64,000 nt of DNA from NCBI GenBank assembly GCA_003508835.1, contig PUFA01000034.1, forward strand, positions 3,994,501 to 4,058,500. The letters run 5' to 3'. This document shows, one piece after another, positions 25,046 to 36,899 of this stretch. The notes below the pieces were generated by a model, which made no database searches, had not been told where the DNA came from, and saw only the letters and a list, made by a program, of their open reading frames with translations. The stretch is from Eonycteris spelaea. Taxonomy: Eukaryota; Chordata; Mammalia; Chiroptera; Pteropodidae. Positions within the stretch are counted from its first letter, which is position 1; every line of letters begins with the position of its first letter. A program made the position numbers and the translations under genes.

Positions 25046-27950
25046 CACTGGCACTTCTCAGTGCCTTTCTTTTCCTGCCTGAAGGCTGAAGGCTGCTGGA
25101 CTTCAAGCTCCACTCACTCGTCTTTCCATCTCAGGGCAGCAGGTGGAGGAGCGGTAGTCAGGATGTGCTCTCTGCCCCCAGGAGGGCTGTGATGGGCACT
25201 GATGACTCACCGAGCTCACTACTGCTGGCAGCAATGCCGCTGCCATCTTGGGGCCCGGCCATGGCTAGAAAAAGCCCCAGCTCAGAGTCGAGGGTTAGAA
25301 GAGTTCCCATACAGTTATATGGTGCTTTAATTTTTACCGACAAGAATTATGGACGTATTTGTCTTGCATTTGTCAAAGATAATTTGCATCCTTCTTAATC
25401 AGATGTATTCCACCTCAGAATTCAAAAAATAACCCTTCCCGCTTGACTGCATTTGCCTACATTGGACCCCACCTATTTTCACTTCTTCCTGTCAAGTCTT
25501 CAGAGGCACTGAGCTAGCTCTCTGGCTCAGACCCAAAGAGATGGGTTCTGAGAGAATCAGTTCCCGAACAAACCATTAACTGGAAAAAAAAATTTTGACA
25601 AGGTAGTCAGGTTTTGATTTGGATGTTAATTTTTCTAAAAAGACCTTTTCTAGAGAGAGTTGTCTTTGGGGTGGGGATAGACGACGTGTGGGGTTGATGA
25701 GAGGGTTCAGAGAGCATGAGGAATCATTGGAGCCTGAGACGAGGCCTCAGAGGGGCCGGGAGTTTCGCCACCAGCAGCCCAGCTGCATGGCAGTTGCAAA
25801 GAAATGAGGTGGCCTTCAATTTCCCCAATGGCTCATCCACCGAAAGTTGAAAAACCTGATTTTCTCACCATGTATTTATCTGTAATCTAATTCTATTGTA
25901 TACCCGTGGTGGTGAGGCTCAGTAGACAGAGAGAACAAAAGAAGATGTCGACCTTACCAGACATGAAGGAGAAGCCAGGAGGCCACAACTGACCTGTGGT
26001 TGAGATCTCTGCCTCCACCTGCCATCTTCTGCTCCTGGCCCAGGAGGTGGCCTACAATTACGCTTGATCAGACTTACTCTACCTCTCTGCTTTCTGGAGC
26101 TCTGACAAGAACGTCCGCCCTTCGACTGACCCTTCGGTTACTGCACCCAAAGAGCAAAAGAAAAGTGAAATTGCTGAGCAGCGTCATGTGGGTGCATCGA
26201 CACACTATTGTCCCACCTCCCAGCCTTAAAGGCGGTCCTCGGCCCCAGGGAGGAGGAGCATGGTCAGACCCAGGTAGAAGATGGGGCCATTTGTTCTTGT
26301 AAAGACAGGAGGACAGAACATCTATTTCATTAACGCAAAGGAATTGAAGTTGCTTTGAGGTGAGGTGGCAGAGTTACATGGAGAGGAAGTGAACTTCATA
26401 TTTGCCCCTTCTCCTTGCTGAGGTGGTGTGAAAAGGGACAGGGAAAGCCAAAGATTTCTGGTCTTTTCTCATGCCCAGGGGCTGGTGGGCACAGTAGTGA
26501 CCCTGAACTGGACGAGGAAGGCTCAGTGTTTGGACACAGGATTGGGAGAGCCCATATGCTAAGTATTGTAAAGTGGGAAGATTTTCTTCAAAATTCTGGA
26601 AAGCAGCCAGTTTACGGAGTGAAATCTCCCAACTCCTGCAATCAGAGGAAGTACCAACGTTTGGGCGGAGAAGCCCGATGTGCCATTCCAAATTTTCTTG
26701 AATATGTGGGCACTTTACAAATGTAGCCAGAGTTATTAGGGGAAAAAACTGAGCTTCAACTACTGGCTGAAATCTCAAGAATAGCCACTGTACTGAGCAC
26801 TGAAATAAATGTGCCTGTTTCTTTTGCTTATAAGCATAAGGTCTTCAGGGTTCCTCAGTTGACCGATGGTAGAACTGGGGCTGAAGAGGTATTCTGTTCA
26901 AGTCTATGAGAAAGTCCTACTTTGCAACATCATGCATAAGTCCAAATAACAATGAGCTGGAATTTTAGGTTCTATTTCCCTTGCCTTGTTTTTCTCTACA
27001 TTCCCTATAGAATCAGCCTCTCTGGGTGAAGGGTGCCTGGCCCAAGACTGTCAGTGACAGTACTTGGTTCCTCACACAAGTGCAGAGTTACTTTTTTGTT
27101 CCATATGACCCACGGAGACTGCCTTCTCCTTCTTTTCTCCCACCTAGATTTAGGTCAAGTAAGAAATATCTAAGGAAAATCAATGCTTTCTCTCTATTTT
27201 GCTAAGTGAGCTGAGATCTGACACTTGGAATTGGGGAGTGAACTGTACAGTCCTGATCATAACCCAATGCTATAAAGCTAATCTTGCCCCTGCTTGCCAA
27301 AGTCCAGCCAAGTCCCATCTTGGAACACTAATGAGATGTTTACTATTTTTAAGTCCAATTAAGTCAGATAACCAATCCCAGATTAATCACGTTCCCATGA
27401 AGATCTATCACCTACAATTCCCTTTCTGATACCAATTTTTTAATCAGTTGGGGTTTGGGGGTACGAGTAACCAAATTGACTCTGGCTGATTTGGAGAAAA
27501 TCAATCTCTTGGAAGTATATTAGGTAGCACACAGAATTTATGCAGTCTGGGCAGTGAGGTTCCCTGCTCAGGTCACCCCACTGGCCTCGGGTGCCTGGTG
27601 TGTGGCCATTGATTTGTCAAATGTATTTTTCTCATTCTGATTAGAAAGGAAGATCAGAAACTATTTTCTTTCTCATGTAATAGATAAGAATATTTATTTA
27701 CAGTTTCTCTTGAGGTAACAATAACTCACTTATCCTTTGTCATGATATACTTCAAAGAGATCCGGATCACCTGAACACCCCGTACAACATCACGATGATT
27801 GATTACATGGGTGAGATTATGGTGGTCAGACAGGATGAAAAAGAGGCAGCCAGCACACCTACTGAAGAGGAATAAATTACTGACTTTCAGTAACTGGTAT
27901 GAATTTCAAAAGCATTTTGATAAGCAAAGGAAGACATACATCAAAAAGCA
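25046..27950. other. SP140 intron 1, unassigned single-copy-like sequence
   Basis: Moderate GC sequence without recognised exons. A polyadenylation-like AATAAA occurs near 26,803. A 40-codon frame ending at 27,873-27,875 (see findings) is unrecognised. No splice-bounded family exon was found. Confidence 0.35.
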
Positions 27951-27959
27951 CATGCCATA

Positions 27960-28190
27960 TGTTCCATTGATGTAAAACTTTATTTAATACAGGCAAAACG
28001 ATCCTGTAGCGATAGAAAGCAGGTCAGTGGTTGCCCGATGCTGGGGCTGCAGAGATGAGTACCCACAAAAGGCACCAGGGAACTTTCAGGGGTGATGAAA
28101 TGGCCTCTATCTTAATTGTGGTTCTGTTTATGTTTGTTAAAGCTCATCGAAATGTACTTTAGATAAATGCATACTCACTAAAATTGAGCT
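27960..28190 (+). mobile_element. Old L1 3'-end fragment
   Basis: Wording such as gaaagcaggtcagtggttgc ... ttgtggttctgtttatg and caaaacgatcctg matches the pattern of eroded L1M 3' UTRs. Identification is by eye only. Confidence 0.45.
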
Positions 28191-28759
28191 AAAAAGTACA
28201 CATAATAAACTCTCAGTACATATGTCACTTGAATGTGAAATTACAGGTAAAGTTTTCCATTACTGCATTCTCAAGCATGCGATATTTAGAAGCGTCTCTT
28301 ATCCTTATTCACATCCTGTTCTGGTTTAATGACTTTTGTTTGATCTCACATTATTTCCACTCTTGTCTTTCTCTTATCTTTTCTGCCCCCTGCATTTGAC
28401 TAGTATATCTCTGACAGGTGTAAAGCAGGAAGTTCTTGTACCCAGGCTTCTAGGATTCATGAAGGGGTTTTACAGATTAAGTGAAGGGCTTCAGATAAAG
28501 TGTGGCAGTTGCGTAAAACAGTCTTAATCCCCCTTACCACTGACCTGCTGTAGCTTCCATGTCTCTGTCATCACCCACTGCAGTGACCTGCCAGGCCAGG
28601 CCTGTTGCTCTGGTATACACTTGGATGGGGTATGCCATACTGGTGCCTCTATAGGAAGCACGGAAGTCTTCTTAGACCCTAGAACCATGTTCCCCATCTC
28701 TTTTCTGGGGGTTTATTGGTGTGCTTGTAGGGGAAACCCAGGGGTCAAATACATTTGAG

Positions 28760-29000
28760 AATTTTTGATGTAAATAATAGACACAGACAACAGTTTAGTG
28801 GTTACCAGAGGGAAAGGGAGGAGGGGAAGGTAGATAAAGGTAAAGGAGGGTCAAATATATGGTGACGGAGGAGATTTGAGTTTGGATGGTGAAACACACA
28901 ATGCAATATACAGATGATGTATTACTAAATTGTACACTTGAAACCTACATAATGTTATTTACCAATGTCACCTCAATCAATTTAATATAAATAAATAAGT
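28760..29000 (+). mobile_element. L1 3'-end fragment with A/T-rich tail
   Basis: It contains tagtggttaccagagggaaa, a purine-rich block, then atgatgtattactaaattgt and ttaccaatgtcacctcaatc before an AATAAATAAAT tail. The same 3' end recurs at 33,000-33,260. It also recurs, reverse-complemented, in the tail of the 5S-headed SINE at 54,883-55,154. Confidence 0.65.
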
Positions 29001-29549
29001 TAAACACATTTCTATGTGTTAGGACTTCTCACAGACCCTACATGCCAATGTACATTAGGAATACTTAAAAGGGGTGTGTATAAAGGGACATTCCCCACCT
29101 CCCCAGAGTAGCTGTTCTAGAATCCTCTCTTGCCCTGGCTCAGCCGTAGACCGGACTTCCACACTCTCCACGCTCCAGCTGTTTGCCTGGCTCCCAGCCA
29201 CTTTCCTTCCTGGAGGTCTGCCTCTCTCTACAAGATTTCAGTTTATGTTCTGGTTCACTTTATTTCAACTTTCTTAAAGTAATAATTTTATCCTGACAAA
29301 TTATAGACATATCCGAGTCTCCTCTTCTCCCCTTTAATTTCTTGATTTTTAAAGTTTGATGGTTTCTAGTAAATTTATTCAGTTGTGTAACTATCACCAT
29401 CATCACAATCCAGTTTTAGAACATTTTCATCACCCTCCAAAATATAGAAGTATGAAAAGTACAGAGGCCAGTAGAGAAGCAAATACATGGTAGGTTCTCA
29501 GTTCCCGGGGATCCTAGGGCTGGACCCCTACACCTGCTCCCCTCTGTAC

Positions 29550-29593
29550 CCCTCTCCCAGGCTGACTGCAAGGGCAGCAGCCCCCTCCAGCAT
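29550..29593 (-). CDS. SP140: Candidate SP140 first coding exon
   Basis: A minus-strand ATG at 29,593-29,591 opens MLEGAAALAVSLGEG and reaches a possible donor (GAGGG|gtacag) at 29,550. The 44 bases end in phase 2, which fits the single G and ATG that open the HSR exon at 13,215. The position, just upstream of the presumed SP110 start and in divergent orientation, fits the human arrangement. The protein itself does not resemble the human N-terminus, and the donor is weak, so this is a hypothesis. Confidence 0.3.
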
Positions 29594-29599
29594 GAACCC

Positions 29600-29720
29600 C
29601 AGGTGCCCTAAGAATCTCACGAGTTTTCAGAAGTGGGGAAAAGCTGCAGGCACTGTCTTCAGCTTCCTGCAAGATCTGCTCTAAATACTTTCACTTTTCT
29701 TTTCTCTGAAGATCAGCCCT
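29600..29720. promoter_or_regulatory. Probable bidirectional SP110/SP140 promoter with ISRE/PRDI-like site
   Basis: Between the candidate first exons, positions 29,687-29,703 read on the minus strand aaaagaaaagtgaaagt. This contains the IRF core AANNGAAA and is close to the PRDI form GAGAAGTGAAAGT. Both human genes are interferon-induced and share a very short intergenic interval, so an IRF/ISRE site is expected here. No TATA box is evident. Start sites are inferred. Confidence 0.45.
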
Positions 29721-29847
29721 CACTGCGTGTAGCAAAGCACAGACTTCCTGTTTGCCCACCAGTCTCCCTGGCTCTCTCCAAGCCTCCAGGATCAACCCCC
29801 AGCTGACCCCCTGGCTGACCCCTACTCTGGGGAAGGAGAAGGAACAG
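29710..29847 (+). other. SP110: Candidate SP110 noncoding first exon
   Basis: The sequence downstream of the ISRE-like site ends GGAACAG|gtaaca, a reasonable donor at 29,848. The first coding SP110 exon begins with an acceptor directly before the start codon, so an upstream untranslated exon is required. This is the best candidate I see. The 5' end is not determined. Confidence 0.35.
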
Positions 29848-30679
29848 GTAACAAACTCGGCATTCTGGTGAGTTTACAACTCGACTGCTTTGTTCATTTT
29901 TGAAAATCCGGCTTTTCTGATTAATTTCCTGGCAGAGCTCCCGGTGAAACTGCACTATTTCAACTGCAAGGCTCTCTGTGTTTTCTAAAGAGAGAGAGAG
30001 AGGGTGTGTGGAATTGAATAGGAGGCACTGAATGGGGGGCAGACGTAGAGAGGAAGCACACACACAGCTTCCCCCTAAACATCTTCCTCCTATATTCTAG
30101 CCTGTTGTCCTGGTTGGGAGGAAACTGCTACCCGCCCTCCTCATCTATGCTCTGGGATCCTGCACTCTGCCTGAAAGGGACACTCATTCCAAATCCACTG
30201 TGCAAGTGACTAGGGGTAGTTGGAAAGCTGGTGGAAAAGAAGAAATAAGGAGAGTACATTGAATTTCCTCTATTGTGTATCACAAACTTTTTCTATTTTT
30301 TTTTCTTTAAGCACATCCATAATTATTTCCTTGAACTAAATTCCTAGAAGTGGAATTTGGGACTCAAGGAAAAACATATTTCAGGACATTCAACACAGAT
30401 TACTAAACTAGCCTCCAGAACATTTAAACTTGTTTACATTTCCACCAGGAGTGTCTGTGTTTATTGCTATTTTCTACCATGGCCAGTTTGACAGACAAAT
30501 ATGTTATTTTAAGTTGTCTGCATTTGCACAGTCCCAACTCCTAATGAGTTACCTTATTTTTATTATATTTATTGTGCAGTTGACCTAATTGAGTCTTTTG
30601 CTTATTCTTTTTTCAGACTCTTTTGCATAATAAAAATGTGAACACTCATATATGAGACATGGTATCATGCACTGGTGAT

Positions 30680-30780
30680 AAATGGCATTTGGCTCAGATG
30701 AGCTCTGCTTTGCCACCTAGTACCTTGGGCAGGTTACTTAACCTCTCCATACTTTATCCTGGAGAATCATAACAGGTGAA
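30680..30780 (+). repeat. MIR SINE fragment
   Basis: The motif ccttgggcaggttacttaacctctcc is the hallmark MIR core (wording split as ttgggcaggttacttaacc). It is followed by a short L1-type tail at about 30,800-30,905 (tatgttgtacacctaaaact). Confidence 0.7.
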
Positions 30781-31769
30781 GAATGAGGAACATCTATTGG
30801 GGGAATCCCTTTGTGAGCTATATAAATGCCTAACTACTATGTTGTACACCTAAAACTAACATAATATTGAATGTCACCTGAAATTGAAACTTTTTTGATT
30901 AAAACAAAAAAAGAATAAGGAACATGGAGGATGTTTTGTTCCGAATGCCACTGTATAATTAATTTGTCATCCTAAATGCAGCCCCAGGGCTTCTTCCTCT
31001 TCTTAGCATGCGTTCATTCTGACTGTCTCTGGCCATATGCTCTTTGAAATATCCTTCCCTCATGCATATCATGGATGGTCAACAACTCTCCCGCCTGTTC
31101 TCTGTCCATCAGGATTCCTTCATGATTATAGATAATTGCTCCTATGGCAATTTTTCTTGTTTTCCTGTACTGTTATGGATTTTTTTTTTTTTACATTTTT
31201 TTCTCTGTCAAACTTAAAGCATTCAGAAATGAGGAAAGAGAGAGGGAGAGAGACAGGAGCACTCAATCTACCACTGGGATTAAATTCCTGTAAATGGTCA
31301 TTAATTACAGTTCAATTTTCTCTTTGACATAAAATGAAGTTGGAAAAATGGGATCTATGTTTGTTTTGGCTTTGAATTTTCTGTTAATATCCCTCTTTAA
31401 AAAAAAACAATTTGTCAAGAATGTCATCTGTAAATTTTCTGCCTATGATAACTTATAGTATTTCCTCATGACCTATAAATGGTGAATTTTATAAATGTTG
31501 CATGGGCAGGGGAAAAGGCACGTGTCTGTTCTGAGATATGAAATTGAAACATGAATCAGTTAAGTCAACTTTACTAATCATGTCTCTTATATTATTCATG
31601 TCTTTATGTTTTGCCTACTTATGTGTGAAGATTATAGAGGATTTATTAAAGTTTCTAAATATTATCAGGTTTCTGTCTTTCTACCTGTTCTGGGGGGTCC
31701 CTTTTACTTGAGCATTGCCAGTGTGGGCCTTTAGCTGCAGTTCAGGCAATCTTAACACAGTTCGTTGTA

Positions 31770-32020
31770 GCCACAGATTATAGCACTTATGACTATGAGC
31801 TAGGAACCAGAAAGTCGAGATTTGTTCAGCTGCACCCCTTGCAAGTTGCACAACTTAGGGCAAGTTATTCAACCTTTCTATGCTTCACTGTCCTTGACAA
31901 TAAAATGGGTGCGATCATAGTAACCATCTTGCAAGGGTTATGTAAAGAACAAATAAGTTATTGCATGTAAAATACTTAGAACAAAGTCTGGCACACTGGA
32001 AGCACTCAATAACTATTAGC
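31770..32020 (+). repeat. MIR SINE, nearly full length
   Basis: It contains the MIR core gggcaagttattcaaccttt, then aataaaatgggtgcgatcat and the 3' part ggcacactggaagcactcaa. It lies about 270 bases upstream of SP110 exon 2. Confidence 0.75.
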
Positions 32021-32285
32021 TTTTTAAAATATCTGCCTGATGTTTACCAACAGACCCTTTGGGATTTCGGCATCTTATTGTCAGTCACTTTTAGCCAACA
32101 TTGTTGCTGGGCATTGTCATTGCTTCCTATACCCATGAGTCTTTGAGGCAAATGTTGCTTTGCAGACTACTCAAAGATGCCTTTGGGACCAGAATGCCTT
32201 TCTTTAGACACCCATTGAATACAGAGACTGGCTTCCCAACATCCTTCAAGTCTCTGCTTATCTTTTCTTCTCATGCCCCTTATAG

Positions 32286-32432
32286 GATGTTCACCATGAC
32301 CCAGGCATTAGAAGAGGCTCTTCCCAGCACTTCATGTACCGGAAGCTGGAGATCTCCTACGCCATACGCAAGCCATTTCCCTTCTTCGAAGGCCTCCGAG
32401 ACAAATCCTTCATCACTGAGAGAACGTATAGG
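32286..32432 (+). CDS. SP110: SP110 exon 2: start codon and HSR domain, first half (frameshifted)
   Basis: The acceptor ccttatag is followed by G and the start ATG at 32,287-32,289 (MFTMTQALEEAL). After that the family sequence QHFMYRKLEISYAIRKPFPF and FEGLRDKSFITERTYR is present but in the next frame. The human exon has 147 coding bases here and this one has 146. The loss lies at about 32,321-32,327 (CTT TTT CAG expected, cttcccag seen). The donor is AGG|gtgagt, and the downstream half of the exon is in phase 0 with the next. As written, translation from this ATG runs out of frame and terminates in the next exon. Confidence 0.88.
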
Positions 32433-32999
32433 GTGAGTCATGTTGCCGCTTTCCCACAGCAGCCCAGCCCTCACAGGAATGCCTGATTATTGCATCTCAA
32501 ACCACAAACCCCGGAGTTTGAAAGAACCAGCTCCAAATTTTCATTATCATAGAAAGGGGGTGTCATAGGGTAATTAAAACCAGGTGATTTTAAAAAATGT
32601 ATTCTCTCACAGTTATAGAGGCTGACAGTCCAAAATTAAGGTGTTGGCAGGGTTGATTTCTTCTAGAGGTCCTGAGGGAGAAGCTGTTCCCGTACTTTCT
32701 CTGCCTTCTGATGGTGCTGGCCATCTTTAGTATTCTTGGCTTATAGAAACATCACTTCAATTGCTCTTTCCATCTCTATATCACCTTATTCTTTCTGTGT
32801 TTTCTCTCTTTCAATCTCTTCTAAGGACACTTGTCACCATTAGGGCCCACCCTAATCCAGGATGATGTCATTTCAAGATTCCTAACTGAATTATATCAGC
32901 AAAGACTTTTTTTTCAAATAAGGTCATATTCACAGGTTTCAAGTGAATATAGCTATGGTGGGCAGGGGACACAATTTAGCCCGCTAATGGAACTCTTAA

Positions 33000-33260
33000 T
33001 TCCTAAGAGAGGTGGGGGAGGAGAAGAGAGGTAGATGGGTTAAAGGGGGTCAAATATATGACAGCTAAAGGAAACTGGACTTTGGGTGGTAATCACACCA
33101 TAGAATACATATATGCCAAATTAAAATATACACCTGAAAATATATATACTTGTATCAACCAATGTTACCCCAATAAACTTAATTCAAAAAATGAAAAACA
33201 AAAACAAACAAAAAAATTAAACCAAGCAACCAGGATGTTACCCATAAAAAAATAAATAAA
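33000..33260 (+). mobile_element. L1 3'-end fragment with A-rich tail
   Basis: A purine block is followed by tttgggtggtaatcacacc, caaccaatgttaccccaata and a long AAAC/AAAT-rich tail. It belongs to the same 3'-end type as 28,760-29,000. Confidence 0.65.
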
Positions 33261-33929
33261 TAAAAAGAAGGAGAAGATTTAACCCAAGACAAATCCAGAA
33301 GTAGAAAAAATTTATTCACTCTCTTCAATGATTACCAATATTAGTAACAGCATCAGGCTAAACTGTGAATTCCTCAAACTAAATATGAGGGTCAGCTGGT
33401 GAATGGGACTAACTGCGGTTCTTGGCATTAATGTGGATCTGCATGAAAGTCAAAACTGTCCAGCTGGGGCAGAAAATAGCACAGGCCCTGCATCTCGCGG
33501 GTTCACAATGACAGCACTGGATACTGCGACACAGCATCAGATGGCCAAGCTAGGACTGCTTTTCGCCTTTTTGTTCTCTTTTCTTTTTTTTTTTTGACTG
33601 AAGTGGAAAGGTTTGAATGCATCCCCCTAGCTTTTAGCCCTGGGTACCTCAACTCCAGAAGAAACTGCTGACCAGGAAATGTTTAATTGCTGCAGGGCAT
33701 GTTGTTGTGTTGCTCTATTTTTTACAAACCATAAAAGAGGAATTGCATTTTTTTAAAAAATAATAATAATTCCTAAGAGCTTGTCACTTGTAATCCATTC
33801 TAATGTGAAGCAAGGCAGGCAATGGGAGATATGAGTATGTGGACAAAAATGGCACTCTTATTATATGAATTGGGGTTTTTAAAGCATTGCTAACACTAGG
33901 GAAGTGTTAGCAGTGGTAGAACCATCTCT

Positions 33930-34240
33930 CCCCGTCTTGGCCTGGTTGGCTCCAAGCCCTCTCTGGATCATAGCCCAGATGTCACTCTTCAAAGAGGCCT
34001 CCTTGACTTACTCATCTAATTAAGAACTCCCTCATTATTTTCTCTCGTGGAAACCTACGCTTTCCTTTATAAAACTTCTCTCAATAATAATTGAGTATTT
34101 ATTTAATTTGTGTATATTATTTAATGCCCATCTTCTCTGCCTGACAGTGCTCCTCCCCCAATAGGGTAGCGCCATGTTGATCTTCTCCATTGCTTTGTGC
34201 CCAAGGACTAGATTAGTAGGTATTCGATAAGTATTTTGCA
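33930..34240 (+). repeat. LINE-2 3'-end fragment
   Basis: Text such as cagatgtcactcttcaaaga, ggcctccttgacttactcat and ctaattagaactccctcatt-like wording, ending in taggtattcgataagtattt, is typical of L2 3' regions. Ancient and truncated. Confidence 0.55.
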
Positions 34241-34752
34241 AACAATTCTCTCTTGCCATGTTTCTCCTATGGCTAAAACCCATTTGGGCCATCTCAAGTC
34301 CAAGAGAGAGAGAAAGAGAGAGCAGAGGGTAACGAACAATCAACAGAATTGTCATTAGTGACCAACCATTAGGTCCATTGTTGAAGCGTCCTGCCCAGAG
34401 CCTTAGAGAATTAATTACACTATAGCAGCCTTCGACTCTACTTTCCTTCCTTAAACTTTCTCTTCTCCTTAAATGTACCCAAAATAAGGTTAACAAAACA
34501 GATTTATTTGGAAGAAAGCTAAATTATACATTCCTATGGCTTATGGCTATCAAAATATATGAGAAGTTCCAAAAATAAACATGTGGAACTGCCACTTCTC
34601 TACAGCAGAGAATTTGACGATACTTTTGTGTTAAATTCCTTCTTAAAAGAGCAAAGTAGCTTCCTTACAACTTAGAAAATCAGAAATGTCTAAGAAGGCT
34701 CTCCACTCCATTTTATAATCATGTGTAATACTCCTTGACTCCATTTCTTAAG

Positions 34753-34921
34753 GAATCTCTGGAAGCCTGTAGAAACCTGGTCCCTGTATCCAGAGTGGTC
34801 TACAACATTCTCACCAAACTGGAAGACTCGTTCAGCCTGTCATTTCTGAAGATGCTATTCAGCCAGATCAACCTGCGTGAATACCCCGATTTGATGACGA
34901 TTTTCAAGAGCTTCAGAAGTG
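34753..34921 (+). CDS. SP110: SP110 exon 3: HSR domain, second half
   Basis: This 169-base exon runs phase 0 to phase 1, with acceptor cttaag and donor AGTG|gtatga. It encodes ESLEACRNLVPVSRVVYNIL, then TKLEDSFSLSFLKMLFSQI and NLREYPDLMTIFKSFRS, an essentially canonical HSR C-half. It is intact and is the best internal reference for the homologous SP140 exon at 11,932-12,099, which lacks one base. Confidence 0.95.
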
Positions 34922-35299
34922 GTATGAGGCCTCTTGAATGCTTTTTGGGTTATAGAGCATGAGAGCAGTTGCTCTGCTGAATGTTGGGGGTGCTTTTCAG
35001 CCCTGTGGAATGTGCACGTCAAGTGCCCACTTCCTCTTCGGGAAGGTATGGGCCGTGTTCATTCGCGAGTATGACAGGAAGAACAGCCAGCCTCTCTGGC
35101 CCTGATTGTCTATGATGACTTTCCAGAGGACACAAATGTTTCTGTCAGACCAGTTCTATGAATTTGGGGGAAATAGTTCAGTTTAGCATGCTGGACAATC
35201 TCTAGGGAATGCATTATGTGACAGAAATGCAAAGTTACAGAGACCATTTCTGATGGAAGGACAAGGAGAGCCAGGAGAAAGAATAGTGGGAGGTGGATA

Positions 35300-35490
35300 A
35301 TAATAAGTATCTCTTTTTTTGAGTGCTTCTTATGTGCCAGGCATTATCCCAAGCACAAATATCTCATTCATAATTTTAAGAATCTGGGGAGTCATTGTTA
35401 CCCCCATATGACAAAAGGAAATTAGAGCTCAGAATAACATGCCCAAAGTTACTTGTCCATCAAGCAGAGCCATAAGTCCTACCTGGATCC
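35300..35490 (-). repeat. MIR-type SINE fragment
   Basis: The order gagtgcttcttatgtgccag, gcattatcccaagcac, then gacaaaaggaaattagagct and gcccaaagttacttgtcca is the reverse-oriented MIR family pattern. Confidence 0.6.
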
Positions 35491-35499
35491 CCTAATACC

Positions 35500-36234
35500 A
35501 GGGCCTGAGATTTCAATGACTATTCTAAAAGAAAGCTGGAAGGCAGAGTGTGAAGCTGGAGGCGGAAGAAAGGCAGCTGAAGAGGAAGGGAGAGAATTGT
35601 GGATACAGAGATAGAAAGAGAGGGCATGAGAAAGAAGTGGAGCGTGAAGCACACTAAGAGAAAGAACTGAATAAATAAAGGAAAAAGAGCAATGATAGAG
35701 CCGGAGGAGAAGAGGAGCAGATGGTAATACCATTGTAGGTTTAAGGAAAAACACTTTGGCCAAAACACATGGTTCACTCTTGAGAACGACAGGCAAAGAC
35801 CAGCAGATCACACTGGATTGTGACATTTTCACTAGTAGAGTCACCACTGTGACATCTCTTTATCTGCTCTGACACTTTACCATCAAGAGGCTCCTCCCCA
35901 AATATAAAGGATTCCTTAAGCTAAAGGGCAGCAAATGAGCAGGCACAGCTGCGCGTGGGCCCTGGCAGCATTGAGACAGTGCTAGGAGAATCGTGCCCTC
36001 AGAGGCCATGCTCAGCAAGTCTGATAGCCAGGGGACCATACACCCATGTGCCCCCTTGACCTGACTGAACTCCAGTATCTCTTTTGATCTGCAACTCTGT
36101 GATTTTTTTTCTGGGCTCTCTCCCAGAATAACTCATGTCCCCTACTTATTGGAAGTCATGTTAAAGAACTCCCTTCCCAAAAATAATTCTATGATTTCTG
36201 AGCTGGTACCAATGTTGCTCTTCCCCAATCCTAG
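35500..36234. other. SP110 intron 3, nothing assigned
   Basis: Intronic purine-rich sequence. The reverse-strand open frames at 35,479-35,847 show no family features. Confidence 0.4.
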
Positions 36235-36494
36235 TTGTCACTTCCTGTGGAGGATGGAACGAAGCCACCCTGACCCCCTGAAGCCCCAGCCAACCCACGA
36301 GAAAGAACTCCTGCCAGACCCTGCATCACTACCCCCACCGCAGCACCCCCACGAGGCATTTGCGACCCCTACACCTAGAGTCAGTGCACCTGGAGCAGCT
36401 CACTGCACATAAGCTGAGTCCTGGACGAGCCATCTGGCCCCACTGGCCCTGCCATCGGCTCTTCTCACTCACCCAGAAAAAAAGGATCACTCCA
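36235..36494 (+). CDS. SP110: SP110 exon 4: proline-rich linker (frame broken)
   Basis: After acceptor caatcctag the exon reads VTSCGGWNEATLTP in the phase set by exon 3. It then continues in the next frame as PASLPPPQHPHEAFATPTPR and VSAPGAAHCT, which matches the proline-rich human segment LALPPPQPPQPSCSPCAPRVSEPG. A one-base loss is indicated at about 36,273-36,280 (run of C). A second break follows at the TAA at 36,410-36,412, after which DEPSGPTGPAIG resumes in another frame. The donor is probably CTCCA|gtaaga. This disordered linker evolves quickly, so details are less certain than in the domain exons. Confidence 0.6.
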
Positions 36495-36802
36495 GTAAGA
36501 AACAGATGCTGTCCAGCACCTGTGCATCCCCTGCCCAGGGGGCCTGTTCTCACATCAAGAACCGCCAGGTCCCATCTTACTGTTGACCTACCCCTTCCAT
36601 GCACCACCTGTTATACACCGCTTTTTCCAAAAAGGTTAATTGCAGACACTCCAGGGCTTGGGCAAGGGCTATTCCTCAGAACACTCTGCTTCCACCACTG
36701 GACAGCCCAACCCTCTGCCCTCGGACTTGGTGCCTTCTGCCCTGGGGGTTTTTTACCATTCACTCTCCTGTATCCTTTAATGATTTTCCTTCCTCTCTTC
36801 AG

Positions 36803-36880
36803 TGACCGACTTAAAACCCACATAAAGATTGAAGAAGATTTGCAACAGATGCCCACATACTCCTCTATCACTCTACAAAA
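36803..36880 (+). CDS. SP110: SP110 exon 5: acidic linker
   Basis: Acceptor ctcttcag; encodes DRLKTHIKIEEDLQQMPTYS followed by SITLQ. This aligns residue for residue with the human DKLTSKMNAEEDSEEMPSLL segment. It ends CAAAA|gtaaga. The human counterpart ends in phase 1, and the next exon here also needs phase 1, yet this exon ends in phase 2. One extra A in the run at 36,877-36,880 would explain it. Confidence 0.75.
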
Positions 36881-36899
36881 GTAAGATCCTTGGGGCTCA

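Larger units (their letters stand above)
1..29593 (-). other. SP140: SP140 gene span (5' half; continues past left edge)
   Basis: SP140 is a nuclear-body chromatin reader of the SP100 family (HSR/CARD-like, SAND, PHD, bromodomain), expressed mainly in leukocytes and interferon-responsive. Only its 5' half is here: exons read on the minus strand from about 29,590 down to 1,120. They encode the HSR domain and the variable acidic linker; the SAND, PHD and bromodomain exons must lie left of position 1. Assignment to SP140 rather than SP100 or SP140L rests on the HSR exons (motifs KVEIASAIT, GLRDRGFISEQ, FRNLVP-like CRNLVPV) and on the order of the linker exons, which follows human SP140. The divergent neighbour SP110 supports it. 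The gene carries at least one frameshift, in the second HSR exon. Confidence 0.85.
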
